This document shows, piece by piece, positions 1-7,072 of a stretch of 12,592 bases of DNA. The position numbers and the translations under genes are program-made. Below the pieces are notes generated by a model that saw nothing but the letters and a program-made list of their open reading frames with translations, was not told the origin of the DNA and made no database searches. Numbering within the stretch: position 1 is the first letter of the stretch; each line of letters starts with the position of its first letter. This stretch comes from WHTF01 sp964482425. Lineage in GTDB: Bacteria; Desulfobacterota; Binatia; UBA9968. The DNA lies in NCBI GenBank assembly GCA_964482425.1, contig CAYZXN010000267.1, positions 1 to 12,592 on the forward strand, in the 5' to 3' direction.

Positions 1-70
1 GCCGGCAGGACGAGCTCTCATGTCGCCTGAGGCGAGGGATTTCAACCATCCCCGAAACGGACATTGAAAC

Positions 71-898
71 TTACGAAGTGACTTCCCACCAGTTCTTGCT
101 GATGTCGCTAAAGATAAAATGAACTCGGCCGTTTTCCTGCAGGTCCCAAAGCTCGTTAATGCCGATCTCTTTACCTTTGGTGGAAAACTCCTTGTGCGCG
201 TCGGCAACCTCATCGGAGGATGCGAGTTTCAAGGTGAAGCGATTGGCCGCGGTCAGATAATCGCGGCGCGTGGTCGGCAGGACAACGATGTACCAAGGGG
301 TACTCGGATGACTGATGTACGTGGACGTGCGACCGCCGCCGATAATCTTTAGTCCCAAGACTTCTTCGACAAAGCGGTCGTTTACCGCCTTGTCGTCGCA
401 GTTCAAAGTTCCGTGGGTCATCGCCTGCGGCACGTATCCCTTGCCGGGGAACTTTTCCTCCGGCAGCGGCGTAGTCCAATGCGGCGCGGCAATCTTGCGC
501 CCCTGTTTAACCGCCGCGGGATTGTAGTACTCAATTTCGAGATCGTTACCCCCCGGCTCTTTGAAATAGACAGAATACGCGAAATGAGCTTCGTGCGGCT
601 TGGTCACGCTCTTGATTTTATACTCTTCTTTATGCTCGGTGAGGTACTCGTAAGCGCTGGGAATTTCCTTGGAGCTCGATACCCTAAAGCCGTAATGATT
701 CGTGTGCGGCTTGTTAGCGGCATTGGGCCCGCCCTCATGGACGACCAGACGCCATTCCGTGTTGGGATGCTTGACCACCGCTTCCTTTTCTTTGCGCTCA
801 ATGACTTCGAGAGCCAGAAGATCCGTGAAGATCGGCAGTGTTTCATCCAACAGGCGGCATTCGTAGTGGCCTTCCGTCAATCCGATGGGTTTTAGCAT
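71..898 (-). CDS. Two-module VOC (glyoxalase/extradiol dioxygenase-like) protein
   Basis: Predicted 275-residue cytoplasmic protein of the vicinal-oxygen-chelate superfamily, likely a metal-dependent dioxygenase or related enzyme. I start it at the ATG at 898 because a strong GAGGAG ribosome site lies just upstream; an ATG 15 codons earlier lacks one. Module 1 (about residues 5-130) carries H11, H68 (in NHYGF) and E121 (in DLEIEYY), the usual His-His-Glu metal triad. Module 2 (about 155-275) keeps H162 and E272 (WWEVTS), but the middle position reads NRF, with Arg where His is expected. Classical two-module extradiol dioxygenases bind iron in the C-terminal module, so the reverse arrangement is unusual. 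It lies 72 nt downstream of the bicupin gene on the same strand, probably co-transcribed. The fold is confident; the substrate is unknown, and a non-oxygenase VOC activity is possible. Confidence 0.85.
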   Translation of the reverse strand: MLKPIGLTEGHYECRLLDETLPIFTDLLALEVIERKEKEAVVKHPNTEWRLVVHEGGPNAANKPHTNHYGFRVSSSKEIPSAYEYLTEHKEEYKIKSVTKPHEAHFAYSVYFKEPGGNDLEIEYYNPAAVKQGRKIAAPHWTTPLPEEKFPGKGYVPQAMTHGTLNCDDKAVNDRFVEEVLGLKIIGGGRTSTYISHPSTPWYIVVLPTTRRDYLTAANRFTLKLASSDEVADAHKEFSTKGKEIGINELWDLQENGRVHFIFSDISKNWWEVTS

Positions 899-970
899 TT
901 TTTCTCTCCTCGAAAACCTCAGTCTTTTGTTGGTGTTACTCAAGCATTATTGGAAAATCCCTAAGGCTTG

Positions 971-2071
971 TCAATTACTCGGCCGGGCTAATGGAGGCAT
1001 GCACACCTCGGCGCCTGATTTGGCGCATTCCTCCTCGAAGATTTTGCGAATGATCGGATCTTCATCCTCGTACTCGATCTGCCAGCCGCCGAACGCCAGC
1101 GGCACGTCGGACTGAATCTTGCCGGGCTGAAGTTTGTATTTGCGGCTGAGTATCTTGAGAGCGAGATAACGCGCCGGCTCGGCGCTGGAATTGAAATGCT
1201 GGTGAAACCAGCCCTCAGGCGGCACGACGATAGAGCCGGGCTTCCAATCGACGCGCGTCATCTCCTTTCCTTCAGGCCACAACAACGAGTAGCCCTTGCC
1301 AGTGAGAATGAAAACATGCGCGCCGGGACCGTGGCGGTGGGCTTTCTTGTAAATCCCCACCGGAAAACGCGACACATGGGAGCCCATCATGCTCTCGGAC
1401 ATCTCAAAGAAGATTGTCGCGTTGCCCTTGCCCCGTTCGGTCCACGCCACCGGCTCGATATTGATGGCGTCGGCAACAAAATTGGTTTCCACGACCCTAT
1501 CGCTGTAGAGCGTACCCTTGCCGCCGAAATAGCCCTCTTCGCCCTTAAACCGATCGGTGAAAACATAGGGATTGTTGACCACAAAGTCCTCGCAGTGAAA
1601 CAAGTTAAACACCATCGGAGCGGTGGTGACCGCCAACAGCCGCGCCTCGCGATCGCCCTGGCCGTTGAAATGCTGGTACCAGGCATTCAATGGAATAGCG
1701 AAGAGACTCCCGGTCTGCCACTCGAAGCTCTGTTTGCCGCCGTTGGTTTGCCAGACGGTCGTCGCGCCCCGCCCATCAAGGACGTACATCAGCGCTTCGT
1801 AGATATGCCTCTGAGGATTGAGGCTTTTGCCCGGCGGAATGCCGCACACGTAGGCATCGTCCAGGTAGCCGGTTCCATCGAGCATAATATAGACTCCGTT
1901 GCCGCCCATACGGTCCCACCACTTGAGCGGCACTGTATAAAGATCCTCGACGAAAAATCCTCTGATAACATCGATGCCTTGCGACGTGATCCAACGATCG
2001 TAAGGGGTGTCCATGACCTCGACTTTACGGTCCACTTTCTCGTAGGACACCTGCGCCGAACCTTCAGCCAT
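971..2071 (-). CDS. Bicupin (two cupin domains) metal-binding protein, possible ring-cleaving dioxygenase
   Basis: Predicted 366-residue soluble protein with two cupin barrels. The ATG at 2071 follows an AGGAGG ribosome site at normal spacing. Cupin 1 (about residues 75-150) shows H89 and E92 (RHIYEA) and, in motif 2, P127 and H134 (PLNAWYQHFN). Cupin 2 (about 235-310) shows HRH at 245-247, H252 where Glu is usual, and motif 2 PPEGWFHQHFN with H292. Bicupins of about 350 residues include gentisate 1,2-dioxygenase and related ring-cleaving enzymes, so an Fe(II) dioxygenase is plausible. The overall sequence is not one I can assign to a named enzyme, and isomerase or lyase functions are also known in this fold. 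It is first in a minus-strand operon with the VOC gene and divergent from an alpha/beta hydrolase, which supports a catabolic role. Confidence 0.85.
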   Translation of the reverse strand: MAEGSAQVSYEKVDRKVEVMDTPYDRWITSQGIDVIRGFFVEDLYTVPLKWWDRMGGNGVYIMLDGTGYLDDAYVCGIPPGKSLNPQRHIYEALMYVLDGRGATTVWQTNGGKQSFEWQTGSLFAIPLNAWYQHFNGQGDREARLLAVTTAPMVFNLFHCEDFVVNNPYVFTDRFKGEEGYFGGKGTLYSDRVVETNFVADAINIEPVAWTERGKGNATIFFEMSESMMGSHVSRFPVGIYKKAHRHGPGAHVFILTGKGYSLLWPEGKEMTRVDWKPGSIVVPPEGWFHQHFNSSAEPARYLALKILSRKYKLQPGKIQSDVPLAFGGWQIEYEDEDPIIRKIFEEECAKSGAEVCMPPLARPSN

Positions 2072-2173
2072 TTTTGCAGCCTCCTGTGTTTGTTCATTTT
2101 ATCTATCCTAGAAACGCACGGTCCATCAAGCCGCCCGGCATGACTTCGAGTGCATCCCTGCTTTGGATGGCCG

Positions 2174-2202
2174 TTGACATCGGTGGCCGCTCGCATCATA
2201 TG
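2174..2202 (+). promoter_or_regulatory. Candidate promoter for the alpha/beta hydrolase gene
   Basis: A perfect TTGACA -35 hexamer (2174-2179) is followed after 17 nt by CATATG (2197-2202), a weak -10. The inferred transcript would start near 2209, leaving a short leader with the GGAGGAA ribosome site of the gene starting at 2247. It lies in the divergent gap between the bicupin and hydrolase genes. The poor -10 keeps confidence low. Confidence 0.35.
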
Positions 2203-2246
2203 TGGTCCAGGAATTGTCCAAGCAGTCGAGGAGCACGGAGGAACCG

Positions 2247-3512
2247 ATGGGTCAAGAAGCAATAAATAAACTGGCGGCGGCGCTGAAAAGCGGCGCAGGA
2301 TTGCGGGACGAGTTTATCTACTACATGAGCTTCGAGGAATATCAAAACCTTCCGGACCCTTTTGCACGCACAACCTTTACCGTTTCCGAAGCGCACGAAA
2401 CCATCTACCGCTACGCCAACCTTGAGAAGCCGGGCGAACTTTTTCGATGGGACATCCACGGTCGGCTTTTCACGCCGGCGAAATTGTCGATCCCCGGCAC
2501 AGCGGTGGTGATGATTCACGGCGGCGCCGCCAACGAGTACGAATTCATCTTCACGCCGGATGGGCCGGAGCAGTACGCCGATCTCACCAGAACCGATCCG
2601 ACCCGGGCGCGGGTGGGAGTCGCGCAGCACATGGCTTCTCTCGGCATTCCGGTTCTGGCGCTTTCACTGCCGGGACATTACAGCCGCAAACCGTGGCCGC
2701 CGATTCCCGAGCGGCGCCCCGAGTTTGTCATCGGCCAGGTCCCCGGCGACACAGAGCTGAAAAACCGGCTGGCCGTTTATACTTTTCGCATGTGCACCGA
2801 GGCGATCAAGGCTCTGGTCGAACGTTATCTTGCCGGCTTGAATATTTTTATGTGGGGCCATTCGACCGGCGGCGAGTATTTTTACTTGATGGAACAATAC
2901 GGGCTTAAAAATAAACTGATCGGCGGCCTGGGCTTCGGCACGGGCATGCCGGCATGGGTGCGCAAGCAATGGGATCTCGCTTGCGCCGAGAAATCTCCCG
3001 AAGAACGCGCCGCGTCATTCCGCAACCTTACCGATCTTAGCCGCCGCTCTCCCAAAGGTTATCAAAAGAGCGGCTATGTCGGACCGAACCAGCCTTGGGG
3101 TAGCGTCGAGCGATGGTTCGAACTGGAGAACCATCGGCGACCTCAATTCAAGCCGTTTCTGCAAGACATCGAGCACAGCGCGCACGACGTCCTGTTGCCC
3201 GAGATCCGCAAGGTTTCCCGCCTTCCCGATGACGAATTATTCATCACCTATAAATCGGATTTGAATCGCCTGCACGGCAAGAAACTCCTGCATATCGTCG
3301 GTGAGTACGACAGAGGCCATTGGATCGAAGGCGGCGAGAAAGGCTTGGAGTTTCGCCGTGAAGTATACGCCTTCAAGCGTTTCGCTCCCTACGCCAAGGC
3401 ATTGCGGCTCATCTACATTCCCAAACTGACACATTACGGCCACGTCGAAAGCTCTAATGAAAGGCTGGCAAATCTGATGGTCACGGGCTTCAAGGAATAC
3501 TTTTGGGAGTAA
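2247..3512 (+). CDS. Alpha/beta hydrolase family protein
   Basis: Predicted 421-residue serine hydrolase. I prefer the ATG at 2247, preceded by GGAGGAA five to six bases upstream, over an in-frame GTG at 2202 that has no clear ribosome site and overlaps the candidate -10. An HGG at residues 91-93 fits the oxyanion-hole strand, and GHSTGG (204-209) is the nucleophile elbow with Ser206. D355 (in GEYDRGHW) and H396 or H399 (in LTHYGH) are the likely acid and base. No signal peptide is visible, so it is probably cytoplasmic. At about 420 residues it is longer than typical meta-cleavage-product hydrolases (about 280), with extra material in the cap region (about 235-330). It is divergent from the bicupin/VOC operon and upstream of a solute-binding protein. 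It may hydrolyse an ester, amide or C-C bond in a pathway shared with those genes; the substrate cannot be read from the sequence. Confidence 0.88.
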   Translation: MGQEAINKLAAALKSGAGLRDEFIYYMSFEEYQNLPDPFARTTFTVSEAHETIYRYANLEKPGELFRWDIHGRLFTPAKLSIPGTAVVMIHGGAANEYEFIFTPDGPEQYADLTRTDPTRARVGVAQHMASLGIPVLALSLPGHYSRKPWPPIPERRPEFVIGQVPGDTELKNRLAVYTFRMCTEAIKALVERYLAGLNIFMWGHSTGGEYFYLMEQYGLKNKLIGGLGFGTGMPAWVRKQWDLACAEKSPEERAASFRNLTDLSRRSPKGYQKSGYVGPNQPWGSVERWFELENHRRPQFKPFLQDIEHSAHDVLLPEIRKVSRLPDDELFITYKSDLNRLHGKKLLHIVGEYDRGHWIEGGEKGLEFRREVYAFKRFAPYAKALRLIYIPKLTHYGHVESSNERLANLMVTGFKEYFWE

Positions 3513-3608
3513 CCGAAGACAAGCGGCACAACTTGCAAGTGAGACCGGCACACCGAATCATTTAGAGACCTGTCTTGGGAAGTGAGAGCGGATGGCCAGC
3601 CGGTTTGC

Positions 3609-3637
3609 TTGACAGAACTGCCGATCTAACCTAGAGA
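3609..3637 (+). promoter_or_regulatory. Candidate promoter for the NMT1-like binding protein operon
   Basis: A perfect TTGACA (3609-3614) is followed by a 17-nt spacer and TAGAGA (3632-3637), which matches the -10 consensus at three of six positions. Transcription would begin near 3644, about a dozen bases before the ATG at 3657, so the leader would be very short and hold only the GGGAAAG ribosome site. The rest of the 144-bp gap after the hydrolase shows no gene. Confidence 0.4.
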
Positions 3638-3656
3638 TTGCTCACGGGAAAGTTCT

Positions 3657-4661
3657 ATGGCCAAGCGCTACACCAAACAAATTTTCCAACGATACGTTCT
3701 GGTCCTGGTGGTTTTACTGCTCGCAACGGCGGCCAATGCGCAGCCTCTGCGCATTGCCTATACGTCCATCGCCGTCGTATACGGACCCTTGTGGTTGACC
3801 AAAGAAGCGGGGATATTCAAAAAGTATGGCATCGATCCCGAATTCATCTACATCGCCGGAGGTCCTCCTTCCCTGCAGGCGTTGATTGCCGGCGACGTGG
3901 CCATCGCGTTCACCGCCGGCGGCGCCACCGTGGCCGCCAATCTCGCCGGCTCGGATGTCGTGCTCCTGGGCGCCAGCATCGATTCGTTGCCGTTCGAGCT
4001 CTGGTCGATTCCCAGCATCAAAGAGCCGGCACAGCTCAAGGGATCAAAGCTCGGCGTCAGCCGCATCGGCGCCACCACCGACTTTGTCGCGCGTTACCTG
4101 TTAAAGAAATGGGGGCTGCAACCGGACAAAGATGTACCGATCTTCCAAGCCGGCTCCGGGCCACAGGTGTTTGCCGCCCTCAAAGGTGGCTCCGTTCATA
4201 GCGGCGTGCTTTCCACAGGTCCTGAAACATTGCGGGCCGAGGCGGAAGGATATGTCCGCTTAGCCGACGTCTCCACATCCGGGCTGGTTTATCCATTCGG
4301 ACCGTTCGCGGCGCGCCAACCGTTCTTAAAAAGTCAGCCCGACTTGGTCAGCCGCTTCATGAAGGCCTACGTCGAAGGCATCCACCGCTTCAAAACCGAT
4401 AAGACCGCGGCACTGGCGACGCTGGAGAAATATACCAAACAAAAAACAACTCCCGGCGTCGAAAAAATTTACGAAATCTACGCGACGAAATACTTCAAGA
4501 GGGTTCCGGAAGCGACACCCGCAGGCGTTCAAACGATTCTGGAAGAAATCTCCGCCACGCGTCCGCTGCCGCCGGGCATCGCACCCCAGCGCTTTGTCGA
4601 ATCGAGGTTCATTCGCGATTTGGTTTCCAGCGGTTTCGTCGACAGTCTCTACAGCCGCTAA
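3657..4661 (+). CDS. NMT1/THI5-like ABC transporter substrate-binding protein
   Basis: Predicted 334-residue periplasmic solute-binding protein of the SsuA/TauA/ThiY (NMT1/THI5) type. Residues 1-28 form a signal peptide: a basic N-terminus (AKRYTKQ), a Val/Leu-rich core and an ANA cleavage site before Q29. The mature start LRIAYTS, the segment GPLWLTKEAGIFKKYGIDPEF, and AGGPPSLQALIAGDVAIAF are the usual family signatures of the first lobe. Family members bind small organic ligands such as sulfonates, aromatic or heterocyclic compounds and pyrimidine precursors. No permease or ATPase of the matching type is adjacent, so it is an orphan binding protein here. The next gene (DUF1989) starts 32 nt downstream, implying co-transcription and a shared, possibly nitrogenous, substrate. 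The ATG at 3657 has a modest GGGAAAG ribosome site. Confidence 0.9.
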   Translation: MAKRYTKQIFQRYVLVLVVLLLATAANAQPLRIAYTSIAVVYGPLWLTKEAGIFKKYGIDPEFIYIAGGPPSLQALIAGDVAIAFTAGGATVAANLAGSDVVLLGASIDSLPFELWSIPSIKEPAQLKGSKLGVSRIGATTDFVARYLLKKWGLQPDKDVPIFQAGSGPQVFAALKGGSVHSGVLSTGPETLRAEAEGYVRLADVSTSGLVYPFGPFAARQPFLKSQPDLVSRFMKAYVEGIHRFKTDKTAALATLEKYTKQKTTPGVEKIYEIYATKYFKRVPEATPAGVQTILEEISATRPLPPGIAPQRFVESRFIRDLVSSGFVDSLYSR

Positions 4662-4693
4662 CAGGCAGGTCCGCGGTCGCGGAGGAGAATGAC

Positions 4694-5317
4694 ATGAAAC
4701 AGATTCTCGAAACGCACGTACCTTACAATACCGGGTGGTCGGCTGAGATGAAGAGCGGCCAGGTCATCCGGATCAAGGCAACAACGACCGTCGATTTCGT
4801 TTTTTTCAAGCTGCAGAACCTGCGCGAGCGCTTCGACCAACCGCGTACCAAGGTCTACAACATGAAGCTGTTCATCACGACCGGCGACAAGCTCATGGGG
4901 CGGAACAACCAGCATATGATGACGATTTTGGCCGACGGTTTCACCAACGGCACGCACGATCTGCAGAAAGGCATGTGCAGCGGGTATCGCTTTCAGCTGG
5001 CTAAACAGGAAAATCGCCTGAGCGAATATTATCCGCGCGAAATCAAGGAAATTCCCGACCACGGCTGCTACGAAAATCTGTCCAAAGCGGTGGCGTCTTA
5101 TGGTATTATTCCGGAAGATATTCCGAGCCCGTTCAATCTCAACCAGCACATGAAGATAGACGGCAAGACCGGCAAGATGGAACACACTCAGCTTCGCCCC
5201 ATGGACGGAAACTTCATGGATTTGCGCGCCGAGATGGATCTGCTGGTGGCATTGAGCGCGTGTCCCGATCTGGCCGTCGGCGGCAAGCCCGTGAATGTGA
5301 TGATTTACGAACCCTGA
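4694..5317 (+). CDS. DUF1989 / urea carboxylase-associated (UAAP-like) protein
   Basis: Predicted 207-residue cytoplasmic protein of the DUF1989 family. The diagnostic tail DLRAEMDLLVALSACPD (176-192) and the stretch GTHDLQKGMCSGYRF (86-100) are clear. H88, C95 and C125 (in HGCYENL) are candidate zinc ligands, and FNLNQHMKID (147-156) fits the family core. Characterised DUF1989 pairs (UAAP1/UAAP2, CgdA/CgdB) act as carboxyguanidine deiminase beside urea/guanidine carboxylase. Here a single copy occurs with no such carboxylase or allophanate hydrolase in view, so the reaction may differ, but deamination or hydrolysis of a small nitrogen compound is a fair guess. A GGAGGAG ribosome site precedes the ATG at 4694 by about seven bases. 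It follows the binding-protein gene by 32 nt. Family confident, function inferred. Confidence 0.88.
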   Translation: MKQILETHVPYNTGWSAEMKSGQVIRIKATTTVDFVFFKLQNLRERFDQPRTKVYNMKLFITTGDKLMGRNNQHMMTILADGFTNGTHDLQKGMCSGYRFQLAKQENRLSEYYPREIKEIPDHGCYENLSKAVASYGIIPEDIPSPFNLNQHMKIDGKTGKMEHTQLRPMDGNFMDLRAEMDLLVALSACPDLAVGGKPVNVMIYEP

Positions 5318-5361
5318 GTCTTACCCCGTTCGCAGCCCTGCCCCTAAAGGAGACATTTGCC

Positions 5362-5919
5362 ATTTCCATTGTGATCGTCGCAATGCCATACGGTTGCGCA
5401 GGTTCAAAATCTCTTTCCCAGGCGTCGCGCATAGGCCTGGAGAGGGCCGTCGACTGGTGGCAAAAGTCGATGCAGACTTCCAAGCACAAGACGTACTTCG
5501 TCGTGGCGGGTTACACCGATGATGCCGGACAGGAACTTTCGGCACGTAAGGAATTCATCAACAAGTCGGACATTGACCCCGAGCTGCTGGCCAATCTCAT
5601 CGAGATCACGGCAAGAAACGAGGAGGCGCTGGCGCTGAAGATCTCACGCACGCGCGAACTGCTGCCCGTCGAGACGTTGACGGTTTTCGTCGAAGCGCGT
5701 AACGCGGTGAGCGTCCAGGCTATTTTTAAAAGAAAATTCGGCAAGACTCTGCAAATGAGGAAATTCAAAGCCCGCTTCGAATTCAACCACCAGTGGATAA
5801 CGACCTCAACGTCATTCGCCTGGTTCGCGAGGAACTGGCTGCTGCGCGTTTGGTTCGAAATGAAAAAGCGGATGGGCAGACGCGTGCGTAAAAAGATACG
5901 TTATCTGTTTCGCTCCTGA
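5362..5919 (+). CDS. Hypothetical protein, DUF218/YdcF-like fold suspected
   Basis: Predicted about 185 residues. The reading frame stays open upstream into the DUF1989 gene, but the only good ribosome site is AAGGAG at 5347-5352, nine bases before an in-frame ATT at 5362. Other choices are GTG at 5371 and ATG at 5383. Starting at 5362 gives M-SIVIVAMPYGCAG, a hydrophobic first beta strand followed by a Gly turn; the ATG at 5383 would delete that strand. The later pattern is SRIGLERAVDWW, strand FVVAGYTDDAG, an Ala/Glu-rich helix (about 75-105), strand LTVFVEARNAVSVQAIF and a basic, Trp-rich C-terminus (WFARNWLLRVWF then Arg/Lys-rich). This order resembles DUF218/YdcF-SanA proteins, though key motifs are weak. 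It is third in the binding-protein/DUF1989 operon, 44 nt after the DUF1989 stop. Role unknown. Confidence 0.65.
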   Translation: MSIVIVAMPYGCAGSKSLSQASRIGLERAVDWWQKSMQTSKHKTYFVVAGYTDDAGQELSARKEFINKSDIDPELLANLIEITARNEEALALKISRTRELLPVETLTVFVEARNAVSVQAIFKRKFGKTLQMRKFKARFEFNHQWITTSTSFAWFARNWLLRVWFEMKKRMGRRVRKKIRYLFRS

Positions 5920-5927
5920 CCGGAGAA

Positions 5928-5977
5928 AGGAGTAATGGGGATTGAAGCATGCCTGATACTTCAAGCCCATTACTCCT
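5928..5977. terminator. Long inverted repeat between convergent genes, likely bidirectional terminator
   Basis: Left arm 5928-5947 and right arm 5959-5977 pair as a perfect 12-bp stem (AGGAGTAATGGG with CCCATTACTCCT). A small asymmetric internal loop follows, then a 6-bp stem (TTGAAG with CTTCAA) and an 11-nt loop. It starts eight bases after the stop of the plus-strand DUF218-like gene and ends six bases before the stop of the minus-strand deacetylase, the classic place for a shared terminator. There is no clean T run on either side; only a weak CTCCTTTCTCC tract follows on the minus strand. Another possibility is a repeat-type element or an RNA-stabilising hairpin. Confidence 0.6.
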
Positions 5978-5983
5978 GTGAGT

Positions 5984-6841
5984 CTACGCTACCTTCGAGA
6001 CTCGCGGCGACGAATCCGCGGAGAAACCTTTCTCAAGCCACCAGTTGGCTATTTCGCTGCCGGTGGCAAACCACACGCCCTGATGCGACTTCATGTGGTC
6101 GATCAAGTCGGCCAAGGTCTTGGCTCGTCCGGGCCGGCTGGAAATGTAGGGATGAAACTGAAAAGGGCAGAATGTCGGCGCCAGACTCGACTCTTCATAG
6201 AATTGGTCGAACATCGCCTTCCAGATCGACAGCGTATCATTGGGATTGCCGGAGTCGCGATGACCGTAGGTTCTACCGTCGCCGAACGGCTGCCGCGGCA
6301 GTTCGACCAGTTTTTTGTCGCCGTTTTGCCAGACGAACGGCAGGTCGAACGAAAAAGAGTTGCTGTTCCATAAGTAGCCGTGCTCCATCAGCAGTTCCAA
6401 GCTATTGGGACTCTGCGTGCAGGACCGCCAGCCGGCGGGACGCTTTTGCGCCCGGCTGAGAATCATCTCGGTCGTACGCTTGATGACATCCCGTTCCTCG
6501 TCCCGGCCCAGATCGCGCGCAACCTCATGATGATAACCGTGGCCGGCCACCTCATGCCCCTGGGCAACAATGGCGGCAACGGCTTCCGGATAGCGTTCCG
6601 CGATGCCGCCGCAGGTCAAAAAAGTCGCCTTCACTTCTTTGGCGGAAAGAAGGCGCAGGATACGCCAGATCCCGGTGTTGGGACCGTATTCTGCCTGGGT
6701 GTACTCTTCGTGATTGATCCTACCGTTCTTGTCCGGACGAACATCCTCGCCGCCTTGAAAGTCGAAGCTCAGCAAAACAGCCATACGAGCGCCATTGGGC
6801 CAGGATATTTTGCCGCTGGAATGATTTTGTTGAAGCGCCAT
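5984..6841 (-). CDS. Polysaccharide deacetylase-fold hydrolase (PuuE/HpPgdA-like branch)
   Basis: Predicted 285-residue protein of the carbohydrate esterase 4/polysaccharide deacetylase superfamily. The ATG at 6841 has an ideal GGAGG ribosome site. Motifs seen: SFDFQGGED (25-33) with D27; HGYHHE (101-106) with H101 and H105 as metal ligands; GWRS (137-140) with R139; and FHPYISSRPGR (229-239) with H230. The GHGYxHE form and the C-terminal WFATGSEIANWW segment are typical of the branch that includes HpPgdA and PuuE-type allantoinases, which often attack cyclic amides or imides rather than cell-wall sugars. No signal peptide is visible, which fits a cytoplasmic small-molecule hydrolase. It is convergent with the DUF1989 operon and could hydrolyse a ureide- or imide-like intermediate. 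The substrate is inferred only. Confidence 0.87.
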   Translation of the reverse strand: MALQQNHSSGKISWPNGARMAVLLSFDFQGGEDVRPDKNGRINHEEYTQAEYGPNTGIWRILRLLSAKEVKATFLTCGGIAERYPEAVAAIVAQGHEVAGHGYHHEVARDLGRDEERDVIKRTTEMILSRAQKRPAGWRSCTQSPNSLELLMEHGYLWNSNSFSFDLPFVWQNGDKKLVELPRQPFGDGRTYGHRDSGNPNDTLSIWKAMFDQFYEESSLAPTFCPFQFHPYISSRPGRAKTLADLIDHMKSHQGVWFATGSEIANWWLEKGFSADSSPRVSKVA

Positions 6842-7072
6842 CTGTACCTCCTTAATCGATAACCGTTGAACGAATGACTCACCTATCGCGTCACCTCACC
6901 CACTTTCCGCCTGTCAAAAACCTTTTAATCCACCTGCTGCAAGCTTGCAAGGCGAAGTCACTCCCTTGCCGGCTTCCGCCTCACACCGTACGTAAGTGAA
7001 AAACATTTTCGCCGGCACCCCTGTGACCATGGCCGCAGCGGTTAGCACTCATCGGATGCTTCAGGAGGACTT
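6842..7072. other. Intergenic region upstream of the deacetylase, no gene seen
   Basis: This 231-bp stretch separates the divergent deacetylase start from the pseudogene. It should hold the deacetylase promoter: a minus-strand TTGACA (complement of 6912-6917) is present, but no convincing -10 sits at the right distance. A 12-bp perfect palindrome, TGCAAGCTTGCA, lies at 6938-6949 and could be an operator or chance. No coding region is supported. Confidence 0.4.

Noticed and set aside
23..35. Small hairpin TCGCC-TGA-GGCGA downstream of the VOC gene as terminator
   Set aside because: A 5-bp stem without a T tract on the relevant strand is too weak to call.
1196..2143. 315-residue plus-strand open frame
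   Set aside because: It runs antisense to the bicupin gene and has no recognisable motif or good ribosome site.
5984..6862. Long plus-strand open frames (for example 5935-6459 and 6380-6862)
   Set aside because: They are antisense shadows of the deacetylase gene, whose motifs and ribosome site are clear on the minus strand.
6912..6917. Minus-strand TTGACA as the deacetylase -35 element
   Set aside because: No acceptable -10 hexamer is found 16-18 nt downstream.
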